Assembly: GCF_016107555.1 (NCBI RefSeq)
Contig: NZ_JABASU010000012.1
Span: forward strand, 20,040 to 84,039
DNA: 64,000 nucleotides
Direction: 5' to 3'
DNA from: Psychrobacter celer
GTDB lineage: Bacteria; Pseudomonadota; Gammaproteobacteria; Pseudomonadales; Moraxellaceae
Both the position numbers and the translations under genes were made by a program. The notes below the pieces were generated by a model. That model was not told the DNA's origin. It worked only from the letters and a program-made list of their open reading frames with translations, and made no database searches. Positions 9,519 to 18,751 of this stretch are shown piece by piece. Position 1 is the stretch's first letter, and each line of letters begins with the position of its first letter.

Positions 9519-10430
9519 ACCTCGCGATTATTTTACATAAATAAAAGTTTAATAGTATAACTTTATCCAAAACTGTTAAGAATATAATAAAGCCCATAAA
9601 ATGCTTATGTAGAGGCATCACACAGTGCTAACAATTGACCGTCATAAAAAACGGTAAGCGCCGACCCAAATGCAGCGCGCTGGCGCACTTGGTGTTTTAA
9701 GAGTAAATCCTGCAACCTGTAAATGACAACTGCCCATTGACATCATGCCGGTCACTCACTGTTGTACGTCATTTGAAAAAATCACATGCAACAGTGAGCC
9801 ACGTCTCACAAAAATCGCAGGGCAGTCACCAGCATGCGTCTGTTGATGGATAGTCCATCACGCTGTCAAGTGGTCATACTTGATAGTAGCTGGCTGCTAT
9901 AGAGTGCTGACAAGGCAGGTATCTACAGCAAAATTATGGATAAGCACTCAGCCATCTGCTAATGACGGTGCTAAGTGTAGACAGCTTTATCGGCTAATAT
10001 TATGTATAGCCGGCTGAAATACACCCAAGCATGAGCGAATTTTTGCCCATGATTAGGTAATTGACGCATTACCTGTAGTTAAGTATCAAACACGCTACAG
10101 CCCTGATGCGTCGCACCATAGGCTCGGTATTTATAAATAAAACTACAGCTATGTTAACTATGTGTAACATACTCGTGCGCTAAGGGTACCCTATTCTGCC
10201 GTGAAGCTCAAATCTATCAGTCAGTTATCTCTCATAAATGACCAAAAGGCAGAGGCAGACCTCAAGAAAAATGGCATTGACAAATGGGGTTTATGAAAAG
10301 GTGTTTGTGAGGGTGTCAATAAGGCTAACGTATTGAATGGTGGCAGTATTGAATGATCAATGTGAGGGTATCAAAGTAAACGAATCGGTGATAACGACAG
10401 GATTTAGAAAATGTGGTTAGGCAATACTCA
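9519..10430. other. 912-bp gene-free region between fdhD and the symporter gene
   Basis: I find no convincing coding sequence or known RNA. It contains a perfect 10-bp inverted repeat CTCACTGTTG (9755-9764) / CAACAGTGAG (9789-9798) and a 7-bp dyad TATGTTA (10150-10156) / TAACATA (10165-10171). The symporter promoter must lie in its left part. No recognisable riboswitch motif was seen. Confidence 0.5.
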
Positions 10431-11480
10431 TCAAATGCCAGTGTAGTAGGTGACTCTATTGTCACGCAAAAACCCAGCCAGCCCCAAACCATAGCGCTGG
10501 GCGACCCGTACGGCCGTACTGGTGGGCGCAGACATGCCAACGAGCCAAGGGATACGCCCCCGAATCGATTTTTGTACCAGCTCGATAGACAAGCGTGAGG
10601 TCATCAGCACACAGTCTGCCTCTCGCTTGTTGCGCAGCTGCCAGCCAATCAGTTTGTCTAGCGCGTTGTGGCGGCCAACATCTTCAAACAAATACAGCTG
10701 CTCGTCATGCAGGGTCGCTGCAGCGTGTACCGCCCCTGTCAGTTGATGGGTATGCTGCATGGCAGTGATTTGCTGGCGCATATCCAATAGATAATCCAGA
10801 CGCGGGCAGGCTGCCTGAATTGGTTGGCTATCTTGCGTATAAGCGCTCAAATCAGGTAGGGCTTGTGTCAGGCCAGTGATGCCGCACATACCGCAGCCCG
10901 TTCGTCCCGCCAGTTGGCGCTTTTGGGCTTGGATGCGCTGATGGCAGCGCTGGTTTAGCACTAGCTCTACGACATAGATATCATAATCTTGAAATTGCTC
11001 TAAGCGTTGTTCAATGGAAGCGGATTCAAGATCCCCATCGTTTAAGGATTGAGCAAACTTTTGGTAGCTGGCAATATCCGTAAGGTGAGTTACTTCCCAA
11101 TCAAGCAACTCATGACTGTGCTGAATCAAGCCCTCGCTAAATAAGAACCCAACCGCCAAATACTCTAACTGATGAGGGCTGGCCATCAGTACCGCATAAT
11201 GAATCCCATTGATAACAATAGCGACAGCTGCTTCCACTGCCAAACTGGTGGTTTGAGACTCAATACAGCTTTGAGGTATATCGGCTCCATGAGCCTTATC
11301 CGATGGGTAATAATGCTTCTGCGCTAAATGTTTGCGAGCGAGCATTGTCTCGGCTGCGCCATTATCATTATCCTCAGATATCTCAGTCATAATCACTCTA
11401 GTTTCAGTTGTCTCTGCCATCATAGCCATTTTGCTAGAGGACTCACTTTGCTCAAAATTACTTTCAGTGATCATCACCAC
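10431..11480 (-). CDS. fdhD: formate dehydrogenase accessory sulfurtransferase FdhD
   Basis: 349 residues. FdhD transfers sulfur from the cysteine desulfurase IscS to the molybdenum cofactor of formate-dehydrogenase-type enzymes. The conserved cysteine motif GCGMCG is near residue 195, followed by DVGRHNALDK and the C-terminal block MTSRLSIELVQKSI...RDNRVTYYTG. The first 70 residues are a poorly conserved, polar, Met-rich extension absent from most family members, so the real start could be further in. The start codons at 11480 and 11477 are GTG, with an ATG at 11474. The gene begins directly after the stop of the FdhF/YdeP-like oxidoreductase, its likely client. Confidence 0.92.
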   Translation of the reverse strand: MVMITESNFEQSESSSKMAMMAETTETRVIMTEISEDNDNGAAETMLARKHLAQKHYYPSDKAHGADIPQSCIESQTTSLAVEAAVAIVINGIHYAVLMASPHQLEYLAVGFLFSEGLIQHSHELLDWEVTHLTDIASYQKFAQSLNDGDLESASIEQRLEQFQDYDIYVVELVLNQRCHQRIQAQKRQLAGRTGCGMCGITGLTQALPDLSAYTQDSQPIQAACPRLDYLLDMRQQITAMQHTHQLTGAVHAAATLHDEQLYLFEDVGRHNALDKLIGWQLRNKREADCVLMTSRLSIELVQKSIRGRIPWLVGMSAPTSTAVRVAQRYGLGLAGFLRDNRVTYYTGI

Positions 11481-13811
11481 TTATACAGGTTCGGCTGTCT
11501 GAACACTTGTATTCACACGCTCTAAGATCACGGTCGTCGATTTGTAGGCAGGTATGTGCGAGTCTGGCGCATGGGTATCCAAATCAAACAGGTCGTTACA
11601 TTCAGGATAATAAGCGGCGACGGCATTGGCGGCGATATCCATCTCAGTCAATATGAGCGGCCCTAGTACGCGCGGCTTGTTTTTATGCGCTGTGTGGCTT
11701 GAGCTGCTGGCGTGCCGCGATACCATCACCTGATCTCCTTTTTGCCAGCCTAGGCGGCTCATCTCGTCTGGATGCATAAATAGCACGTCGCGGCGGTTGG
11801 TCTGGCGATAGCGATCGTTATAGCCAAAAATCATGGTGTTAAATTGATCGTGACTACGTACACTGGTCAATTGCCAAACCTTTTGCGTTGTGTCCTCATG
11901 ATCAATGTCATGTGTATCCGCCATTTGGGCAGCGACATAAGTGATGGGGTATTGCGGCACGATAAACTGTGCTTTACCACTGTCTGTATTCCATACGCGG
12001 TGGCGCGCTGGATGGTATAAATGAAAACCGCGCTCGGCTGCCCGAATGCGCGTGTTGAAGTTCTCAAAGCCGTCAATCGCTTGGGCGATATAGTCGCGAA
12101 TGAGATCGAAGTCGGCACTCATCGCCTGCCAAGGAATGTCGGTATCAGTCTTGAGCACATGCGTGGCGATATCGGCGACGATCTGCGCCTCAGATTTGAG
12201 TGCGTCGCTGACTGGTGTTAGGGTGCCTTGCGTTGGGACAATCTGACACATGGAGTCTTCAATGGTGGCAAACTGCTCACCTTTTGTTGTCAGGATACGC
12301 TCAGTACGACCCAGACAAGGCAGTATTAGGTTGTGCGCCCCGGGGTAGAGCATGGTTTCATTGAGCTTGGTGCCGACAAATATATTGAGCTGTGTGGTGG
12401 TGAGTGCGTGCTCGATAGCGCTGGTATCAGGGGCTGCCACGGCATAGTTACCGCCCATACCCATAAATACTTTTAATTTACCTTCGATAAGGGCTTTGGC
12501 GCCTGTCACCACATCAAAGCCTGCTGCTTGCGGCATTGGGCGCTTAAAGACGCGTGCTAGGCTATCGAGTAGCTTTTGCGCTGGGCGCTCATGGATACCC
12601 ATGGTGCGATCGCCTTGTACGTTAGAGTGTCCACGCACAGGAGACGCGCCTGCGCCCCCAATGCCGATCATACCCATCAATAATAATAGATTGGTAATCA
12701 TCGCTACATTGTCATCGCCTTGTACATGCTGAGTGATACCCATGCCCCATGTGCAAATGGTCGCTGGACTATCGGCGACCAACTTAGCAAGCCTGATAAT
12801 CTCTGTCTGAGCGATACCGCAGCCTTGCTCGATATCCGTCCATGATTGCTCGGTCAGCCATTGTTTTAATGGCTCGAACCCTGAGGTATGCGTTGTAATA
12901 AAATCGGTATTAATTTTATTATTCTCAATCAGCCATTTGGCAATACCCGTTAGCAGCGCTGCATCACCGCCGATTTGAATTTGAATGACATCATCGACCA
13001 TATCATCACTTTGACCTGCTGCCATATGCGTGGGCTTTTGCGGATTTCTAAATCTACTCAAGCCTTGCTCGCGCATCGGATTAATCGAGATGATGCGGCA
13101 CCCTTGCTCATGGGCGTGAGCGAGCATTTCAAGCATGCGCGGGTGATTGGTCGCTGGATTTTGTCCAAACATCAATATCAGCTTGGCCTGCTCAAAGTCC
13201 TCTAGCATGACCGTGGCTTTACCGATACCTAATTGCTTACTGAGCATAACCGATGTGGGTTCATGACACATATTTGAGCAATCAGGCAAATTATTAGTGC
13301 CAAAACAACGTACAAATAACTGATATAAGAAGGCTGGCTCGTTGGTCACGCGCCCTGAGGTATAAAATAGTGCTTCATTGGGTGAGTCAAGCTGTCCTAG
13401 CTGCTCAGCGATTAGGCCATAAGCCGCTTCCCAAGGAATAGGGACGTAGCGATCTTGTGCGGCATCATAGTACATCGGTTCTGACAAACGACCACTATGT
13501 TCAAGCTCATAGCCAGACCATCCTTGTAACTCGGTCACGGTATGCCTTGCAAAAAAATCAGCGTCTGCTTTGTGTGTCATGGTCTCACTGGCAATGACCT
13601 TGATTCCGTTCTCACAGACATCAATGGTCTTGTGTGATTTATGGTCAGGCCATGCACAGCCAGGGCAGTCAAATCCGCTCTGAGGTTGATTGCTTTTTAG
13701 GACACTAAGACTGCCTCGCAAAAATGTCTGATAGTCCATCAGTTTTTGAGTCGATGAGATCAGCGCAGGCCAACCTGCAGCAGGGTGGGAGTAAACAGGA
13801 ATTTTGCGCAT
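11481..13811 (-). CDS. FdhF/YdeP-family molybdopterin oxidoreductase
   Basis: 776 residues from the ATG at 13811, chosen because GAGG lies 6 nt upstream; the frame is open to 13823. The protein is a soluble bis-MGD oxidoreductase of the FdhF/YdeP alpha-subunit type. FDCPGCAWPD near residue 50 holds only a CxxC pair, not the full four-Cys 4Fe-4S binding set of classical formate dehydrogenases. DCSNMCHEPTS near residue 185 holds the probable Mo-ligand Cys. No signal peptide is seen, so it should be cytoplasmic. The reaction is uncertain: members are annotated as formate dehydrogenases, but YdeP-type proteins have poorly known substrates. It is coupled to fdhD downstream. Confidence 0.88.
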   Translation of the reverse strand: MRKIPVYSHPAAGWPALISSTQKLMDYQTFLRGSLSVLKSNQPQSGFDCPGCAWPDHKSHKTIDVCENGIKVIASETMTHKADADFFARHTVTELQGWSGYELEHSGRLSEPMYYDAAQDRYVPIPWEAAYGLIAEQLGQLDSPNEALFYTSGRVTNEPAFLYQLFVRCFGTNNLPDCSNMCHEPTSVMLSKQLGIGKATVMLEDFEQAKLILMFGQNPATNHPRMLEMLAHAHEQGCRIISINPMREQGLSRFRNPQKPTHMAAGQSDDMVDDVIQIQIGGDAALLTGIAKWLIENNKINTDFITTHTSGFEPLKQWLTEQSWTDIEQGCGIAQTEIIRLAKLVADSPATICTWGMGITQHVQGDDNVAMITNLLLLMGMIGIGGAGASPVRGHSNVQGDRTMGIHERPAQKLLDSLARVFKRPMPQAAGFDVVTGAKALIEGKLKVFMGMGGNYAVAAPDTSAIEHALTTTQLNIFVGTKLNETMLYPGAHNLILPCLGRTERILTTKGEQFATIEDSMCQIVPTQGTLTPVSDALKSEAQIVADIATHVLKTDTDIPWQAMSADFDLIRDYIAQAIDGFENFNTRIRAAERGFHLYHPARHRVWNTDSGKAQFIVPQYPITYVAAQMADTHDIDHEDTTQKVWQLTSVRSHDQFNTMIFGYNDRYRQTNRRDVLFMHPDEMSRLGWQKGDQVMVSRHASSSSHTAHKNKPRVLGPLILTEMDIAANAVAAYYPECNDLFDLDTHAPDSHIPAYKSTTVILERVNTSVQTAEPV

Positions 13812-13905
13812 GACAGACCTCATCGATAAATGGCGGCATAATGGTGGTATCTCATCACTATATAATGCCCGCTGTACCGTGTGTAGCAGTAGTAACCATA
13901 GATAA

Positions 13906-13942
13906 CAAAAAACCTTTAAGAAAAGCGCGTTTTCTTAAAGGT
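13906..13942 (-). terminator. terminator of the triheme cytochrome-tsdA operon
   Basis: Perfect 13-bp stem (13912-13924 with 13930-13942, loop GCGCG), followed on the minus strand by a T tract at 13911-13906. It lies 66 bp after the tsdA stop and separates the cytochrome operon from the FdhF-like gene. Confidence 0.85.
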
Positions 13943-14008
13943 CTGCTTTGTTAGAGTGGTTTTATCAACAGCTAAAGACAACCACGGAGAATACCGCGTT
14001 TAGGACGA

Positions 14009-14932
14009 TCAGTAGCGCGCGTCTTTGGGTTTTTTACCACTGGGCCAGTCATTGACCTTGCCTGCAAAATCAGGGCGCGGCTGATGGGTAAAAAAATGCG
14101 CCACGTCGACAGCATCTTGATCGCTTAGGACATTGCCGTGGCCCCATAGCCCTTTGGTCTGAATGCCCATGGGCATGTTGTATTTAATAAAGGCGGCAGC
14201 TTTATAGGTGCGAGCCATGCCTGCGCCGATATTAAAGGACTCATCGCCCCATAATGGCGGAAAGACGATGTCACCGCGACTGTCTTTGAGCCCTTCGCCA
14301 TTGTCGCCATGGCAAGTCGCGCATTGTGCCTGATAGATTTGCTCGCCGCGTATAGGGTCCGGTGTCAATGAGGTATCGACTGCGCCTGCGTTTTTGATAT
14401 CGACTTTGTGCTCTTTTGGCGTGTTTTGTGACAGCCATTTCATATAAGCCATCATCGCCTGCATCTCAGGTGACTCACGGTCTAAGGGTTTGCCATTCAT
14501 TGAGCGCTGAAAACAGCCGTTGATACGGGCTTCTAGATCGATTTCTTTGCCAGCACGCGGCATCACTCGTGGGTAGGTGTTATAGCTGTTGATATAGGGG
14601 TCGCCAAGCGGGACTTTGCCTTGTGATATATGGCAGCTATTACAGTTCATCTGCGCGCCGACGTGCTCTGGTAGCAGGCGCTTGGTTTCGTTAAGGAGCC
14701 GCTTGCCATAAAATATTTCCTCAGCATTTGGCTCATATAAGATGGCAGTGTCTTGCGGTAGGATATATGTGCCGATATCTTCGTTGGCATCGTCGGCTGT
14801 GACCGTGTTAAATTCAGGTGCATTGCGCTCAGCAGGGGCAGGATTGGAGCAGCCGCTGACAGTGCTTATACTGATGACACCTAAGATGGCATAAACCGCA
14901 GCGCGCGGCAATGTAAATAGTAAATGGGTCAT
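14009..14932 (-). CDS. tsdA: TsdA-type diheme cytochrome c (thiosulfate dehydrogenase / tetrathionate reductase)
   Basis: 307 residues. A signal peptide ends in a lipobox-like SGC (Cys28), so it may be a periplasmic lipoprotein. Heme 1 is CNSCH (97-101); heme 2 is CATCH (204-208). INGCFQRSMNG places Cys140 where TsdA enzymes have the unusual Cys axial ligand of the active-site heme, and YNMPMG (251-256) can supply heme-2 Met ligation. TsdA interconverts thiosulfate and tetrathionate, with direction depending on the enzyme. It overlaps the triheme cytochrome gene by 4 bp, and the divergent TtrS/TtrR-like pair fits sensing of the same sulfur compounds. The start has GGAG at 8 nt. Family call is strong; physiological direction is not visible. 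Confidence 0.88.
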   Translation of the reverse strand: MTHLLFTLPRAAVYAILGVISISTVSGCSNPAPAERNAPEFNTVTADDANEDIGTYILPQDTAILYEPNAEEIFYGKRLLNETKRLLPEHVGAQMNCNSCHISQGKVPLGDPYINSYNTYPRVMPRAGKEIDLEARINGCFQRSMNGKPLDRESPEMQAMMAYMKWLSQNTPKEHKVDIKNAGAVDTSLTPDPIRGEQIYQAQCATCHGDNGEGLKDSRGDIVFPPLWGDESFNIGAGMARTYKAAAFIKYNMPMGIQTKGLWGHGNVLSDQDAVDVAHFFTHQPRPDFAGKVNDWPSGKKPKDARY

Positions 14933-16314
14933 TGGTTTGCTCCTTTTTCTGCAGCGTCAATGCTTAGGTCTGGGGCGATATCGGTACTGGTTTTTGGTTT
15001 TTTGGCGAGAAAAGCGCGCATTTTTACCACGTCATTGACGTCGATTTTGGGCGCTTGGTTGGTCCAGCTGTTGCGGACATAGTTGACCACCTCGGCCACA
15101 TCCGCATCACTTAAGTTAGAAAACTCAGGCATGGTAAATGCCATACGATCATAAGGGGTCTTGGGCATCCGGCCGCCGCTTAAGGTGATTTGTAAGACGG
15201 AGTCCGCGTTTTTAGAATACACCGCGCTATTACCATCAAGGGCGGGGAAGATACGCGCCACACCTTGACCATCGGCGCGGTGGCAAACTTGACAATACTC
15301 TGCGTAGAGGGTTGCGCCGCGTGAGTCATAGTTGCCATCTAACAGTTTTTGTGTGGTGGTGTCTGCTTTATTCGGCAGGGTTTCTTCTTTGTTTGGTGCA
15401 GGGCTTAGGGTTTTGAGGTAGGACGACATGGCGTTGATATCGTCGTCAGTCATGTATTGGGTGCTGTGCTCGACCACTTCCGCCATGGCACCAAAGGCGG
15501 CAGTGGTGTCGGTACGGCCAGTCTTAAAGAAGTCGTTTAACTCTGCCACTGTCCACGTGCCAAGTCCGCGATGCTCGCCGCGTATGCTTTTGGCACGCCA
15601 GCCATCAATGACCGCGCCGCTTAGATATTTGTTGGAGTCCGCGTTACTGAGCGCGACCTCTTGAAAGCCGATACCGCGGCTAGTGTGACAAGAGCCGCAA
15701 TGTCCAGGGCCTTCGATTAAGTACTGACCACGGGTCAAGAGCGCATCGTCCGTCTCAGGGACAAATTCACGCTTACGATCAAATAACACCTGCCAGTAGG
15801 CTAAGGGCCAGCGCCAATTGGCCACTGGTGGTAGCTCGTTTTTTAGGTTGGCTTGCTGAACGGGTTTGACGTCAGACATAAAAAACGCATACATCGCGGC
15901 CACGTCCTCATCTGGCATCAGCTGATAAGACGGGTAGGGCATCGCAGGATACAAGGCTTTGTTATCACGGCGCACCCCGTGTTTGACCGCATTTTTGAAA
16001 TCATCAAAACTATAATTGCCAATGCCCGTGTCTTTGTCGGGGGTGATGTTGGTTGAGTAAATCGCCCCAAGTGGCGTCAGCATCGGTAGACCGCCTGCAT
16101 AAGTCTCGCCGTCAAGCGTCGTATGACAAGCGACACAGTCTGCGGTACGGGCGATGTACGCGCCTTTTTTTATTAAGGCCGGGTCGGTGATATCGACCTC
16201 GATATTGCTCGTGCTGGTGCGCATATTTGGCAGTAATTGTCCAATAATAAAGGCAATGACCAGCCCGATAATACCGACGATCAAGATAATCAGTGGCCAC
16301 TTTTTATTTTTCAT
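14929..16314 (-). CDS. membrane-anchored triheme cytochrome c, electron partner of TsdA
   Basis: 461 residues from the ATG at 16314, preferred because GGAGGGTGG precedes it; the frame is open to 16380. An N-terminal anchor helix spans about residues 7-26. Three cytochrome c domains follow: CVACH (60-64), CGSCH (206-210) and CQVCH (341-345). The layout resembles the triheme subunits of membrane alcohol and gluconate dehydrogenases (AdhB-like), which pass electrons between a periplasmic dehydrogenase and the quinone pool or oxidase. It is translationally coupled to tsdA, so it most likely carries electrons for thiosulfate/tetrathionate turnover. The exact acceptor is unknown. Confidence 0.85.
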   Translation of the reverse strand: MKNKKWPLIILIVGIIGLVIAFIIGQLLPNMRTSTSNIEVDITDPALIKKGAYIARTADCVACHTTLDGETYAGGLPMLTPLGAIYSTNITPDKDTGIGNYSFDDFKNAVKHGVRRDNKALYPAMPYPSYQLMPDEDVAAMYAFFMSDVKPVQQANLKNELPPVANWRWPLAYWQVLFDRKREFVPETDDALLTRGQYLIEGPGHCGSCHTSRGIGFQEVALSNADSNKYLSGAVIDGWRAKSIRGEHRGLGTWTVAELNDFFKTGRTDTTAAFGAMAEVVEHSTQYMTDDDINAMSSYLKTLSPAPNKEETLPNKADTTTQKLLDGNYDSRGATLYAEYCQVCHRADGQGVARIFPALDGNSAVYSKNADSVLQITLSGGRMPKTPYDRMAFTMPEFSNLSDADVAEVVNYVRNSWTNQAPKIDVNDVVKMRAFLAKKPKTSTDIAPDLSIDAAEKGANQ

Positions 16315-16380
16315 CCGTCCACCCTCCATAAGATAGCTGTGTCCAGCACACCGTGCCCTAGGATTGCATACGGTGCACAT

Positions 16381-16504
16381 GACGATTTAAAGGTTATACT
16401 ATGATGATTGAGTATATGGCAGGCGCGGCAATGGCGATATTGTGGAAAACCACATTATAATTGGGGTTTTGGTTTATAATATCGACTGATAGGTCCAGTG
16501 GGAA
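16381..16504. promoter_or_regulatory. divergent promoter region between the cytochrome operon and ttrS
   Basis: 124 bp holding the dyad TGTGG-AAAA-CCACA (16441-16454) and two TATAAT hexamers (16456-16461 and 16475-16480). The motif ATTATAAT around 16455-16462 reads the same on both strands, so it could serve either direction. The dyad is a candidate binding site for the TtrR-like regulator, inferred from position. Confidence 0.45.
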
Positions 16505-18604
16505 GTGAGCACGATGTACAAAGGCTCTAAAAATAAGGCGACGTGGCATGCGTCTGTTGGCGCTGTTTTGCTGCTTGTGATGACGTTATATAGTGGGGTA
16601 GGTGTCGCGACAGCATTTGCGCAGACGTATTATTTGGGCGTGCTGGCGCCGCAAGGTGAGAGAGCCGCGCAAGATCGCTGGCAGCCATGGCTAGATGATA
16701 TCAATCGGCAGCTCGCCGAGGACACGGTGGTATTAGTGCCGTTGGCATTAGAAAACTGGCAACAGCAAATACAAGCCAAACAGTTTGCATTTGTGCTGGG
16801 TCCGCAAGTCCAGTTTATAAAAATGAATACCACCAAATGGCGCTGGCTGGCTACGTTGCAGGCACCGACAGTTTTGTCTGAGCAGGCGCTGTCGGTCGAT
16901 GATAAGGTGCAAGGCTTTCGGGCACATACGCTCACCCAACGTGCATCGCAAGCGACGGTTAGCTTGGCTCAGCAGTTTCGCCAAATACCTGAGCCGATAG
17001 CGCAGCAACAGCCCAGCGCGATGGAAGCGGTAGCCAGTGCTTTATGGGTGGCAGCCGATAGCGACATATATCGTTTGTCAGATTTACAGCGCCGTACGGT
17101 GGCCGCAGTCGATGCCGATGCGTTTGGTGGATATTTGCTGGGCGCGCATTTATTACAGCAAAACGGCATCACGCCCAGTCATTATCACGTACAGTTCACC
17201 GGCTATCCGATTGAGCGGAGTTTGCAGGCTTTGGCCCATGGCAGGGTCGATGCTGCCATCGTGCCGCTATGCTTGATGGAGGAGATGACGCGGCAAGGGA
17301 AAATACATGCCAAACAATATCGTCTACTGCATCCAGTCGCGACCGCATCAAACTGCCAGTCTTCTACAGCGATCTATCCCAACTGGACGCTGGCCGCCAC
17401 TGAGCAAGCACCTGCGGCATTGGTACGGCAAGTCAGTCAGCAGGTATTTGCCCCGCCACCAACAGAGCCAATGTCTACGGCAGGGCTGCGCTGGCTGCCT
17501 CCAGAGTCTAGTATGGAGGCTGAGCGTGTCTTATATGAGATGCAGCGTCATCCAGCCCAAAAACCGCTCAGCGCTCATTTGCTCGACTGGATACAAGCGC
17601 ATCGGCTGGGAGTCGGCGTGCTGGTGTTTATTATTCTGATATCGACCATCAACTATGGCTGGATGAGCTGGCTGGCTTGGCGTCGCCGCCAAAAAATACT
17701 GAGGCAAAACCGTCTCATTCGTGACTATGATGAGCAGCTGCGCCAATCAGAGCGTTTTGCGGTCATTGGTGAGATGAGTGGTGCTATCGCCCATGAAATC
17801 AATCAGCCGCTGGCAACTATTCAAAACTATGCACAAGGATTGCTGATACGGCATCAGCATAAGACAGAGACAAATAATAAAGAGCCAAATAATAAAATGA
17901 CACAAAATGCCTTAGAGCAGATCGTCTATGAGACCAAACGTGTCGCGGCGGTCGTCAATAATATCCGCAGCTGGGCGGGACGCTCGCAGCGGAGCGCCAC
18001 CGATGACGTGAGGGTCGACATCATAGCGACCTATCGGCAGTGTGTTTTATTATTGGGTGATAAAGCGAGCGGTATCGATTTTTGGCTGATAACTGACTAT
18101 AAAGGCGTGACCCTGCCGCATCTGCTCTTAGATCAACTGCTCATCAATACCATGAGCAATGCCGCCCAGCAAGGTGCGACAAGTATCTCGTTACGCTGTC
18201 AGATAGATAGCCGCGATGACAAAAAGTGGCTGGCGCTGCATGTCAGTGACGACGCAGGAGGGTTTGATACGCGGCAACTGGCTCAGTCCCATCAGCAGGA
18301 CGCTGCATCTGGATATTATGCCGCACAGTCGAGCAAAGCGGATGGTCTGGGGCTGGGTCTGATGATTTGTCAGCGACTGTGTAAGTCCATAGAGGCACAG
18401 ATAGCGCTAAGTAATATCGAAGTAGCCGCAGAGCTCGATAAATATCCTGTGGCAAACGCTCAGACCTATCGCTTTCGGCGTACCTTACAGGGTAAACTGC
18501 AGTCGCTACCCACGCATCTAGGCCAGCCGCCAGCAAATACGATAGGCGCGCAAGTCTCTTTTTATTTGCCGCTATCTGTACTTGATAGAAAGAACGGGCA
18601 GTAA
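16505..18604 (+). CDS. ttrS: TtrS-like sensor histidine kinase
   Basis: About 699 residues from GTG at 16505, or 696 from ATG at 16514. A signal sequence (about 14-40) leads into a periplasmic phosphonate/phosphate-binding-protein-like sensor domain (about 40-360), one transmembrane helix (about 368-388), a HisKA domain with the phospho-acceptor His430 in AHEINQPL, and a HATPase domain with NTMSNAA (about 548), DAGGF (about 581) and GLGLGLM (about 613). This architecture matches TtrS, the tetrathionate sensor of tetrathionate reductase loci. Here it is divergent from TsdA, so the ligand is likely tetrathionate or thiosulfate (inferred). It pairs with the response regulator 147 bp downstream. 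Confidence 0.82.
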   Translation: MSTMYKGSKNKATWHASVGAVLLLVMTLYSGVGVATAFAQTYYLGVLAPQGERAAQDRWQPWLDDINRQLAEDTVVLVPLALENWQQQIQAKQFAFVLGPQVQFIKMNTTKWRWLATLQAPTVLSEQALSVDDKVQGFRAHTLTQRASQATVSLAQQFRQIPEPIAQQQPSAMEAVASALWVAADSDIYRLSDLQRRTVAAVDADAFGGYLLGAHLLQQNGITPSHYHVQFTGYPIERSLQALAHGRVDAAIVPLCLMEEMTRQGKIHAKQYRLLHPVATASNCQSSTAIYPNWTLAATEQAPAALVRQVSQQVFAPPPTEPMSTAGLRWLPPESSMEAERVLYEMQRHPAQKPLSAHLLDWIQAHRLGVGVLVFIILISTINYGWMSWLAWRRRQKILRQNRLIRDYDEQLRQSERFAVIGEMSGAIAHEINQPLATIQNYAQGLLIRHQHKTETNNKEPNNKMTQNALEQIVYETKRVAAVVNNIRSWAGRSQRSATDDVRVDIIATYRQCVLLLGDKASGIDFWLITDYKGVTLPHLLLDQLLINTMSNAAQQGATSISLRCQIDSRDDKKWLALHVSDDAGGFDTRQLAQSHQQDAASGYYAAQSSKADGLGLGLMICQRLCKSIEAQIALSNIEVAAELDKYPVANAQTYRFRRTLQGKLQSLPTHLGQPPANTIGAQVSFYLPLSVLDRKNGQ

Positions 18605-18751
18605 TATAGCCAGTTGAACAGAAAACGGTTATAAATTATGAAGCGTGATGGGTATAAGTTTTACGTACGTGCTGCATGCCTTCGATGCTGCGCAACCTAC
18701 ATTTAAAAACACCATCATTTATCATCACTCAATTGGGCCAAAAAGGTTTAT

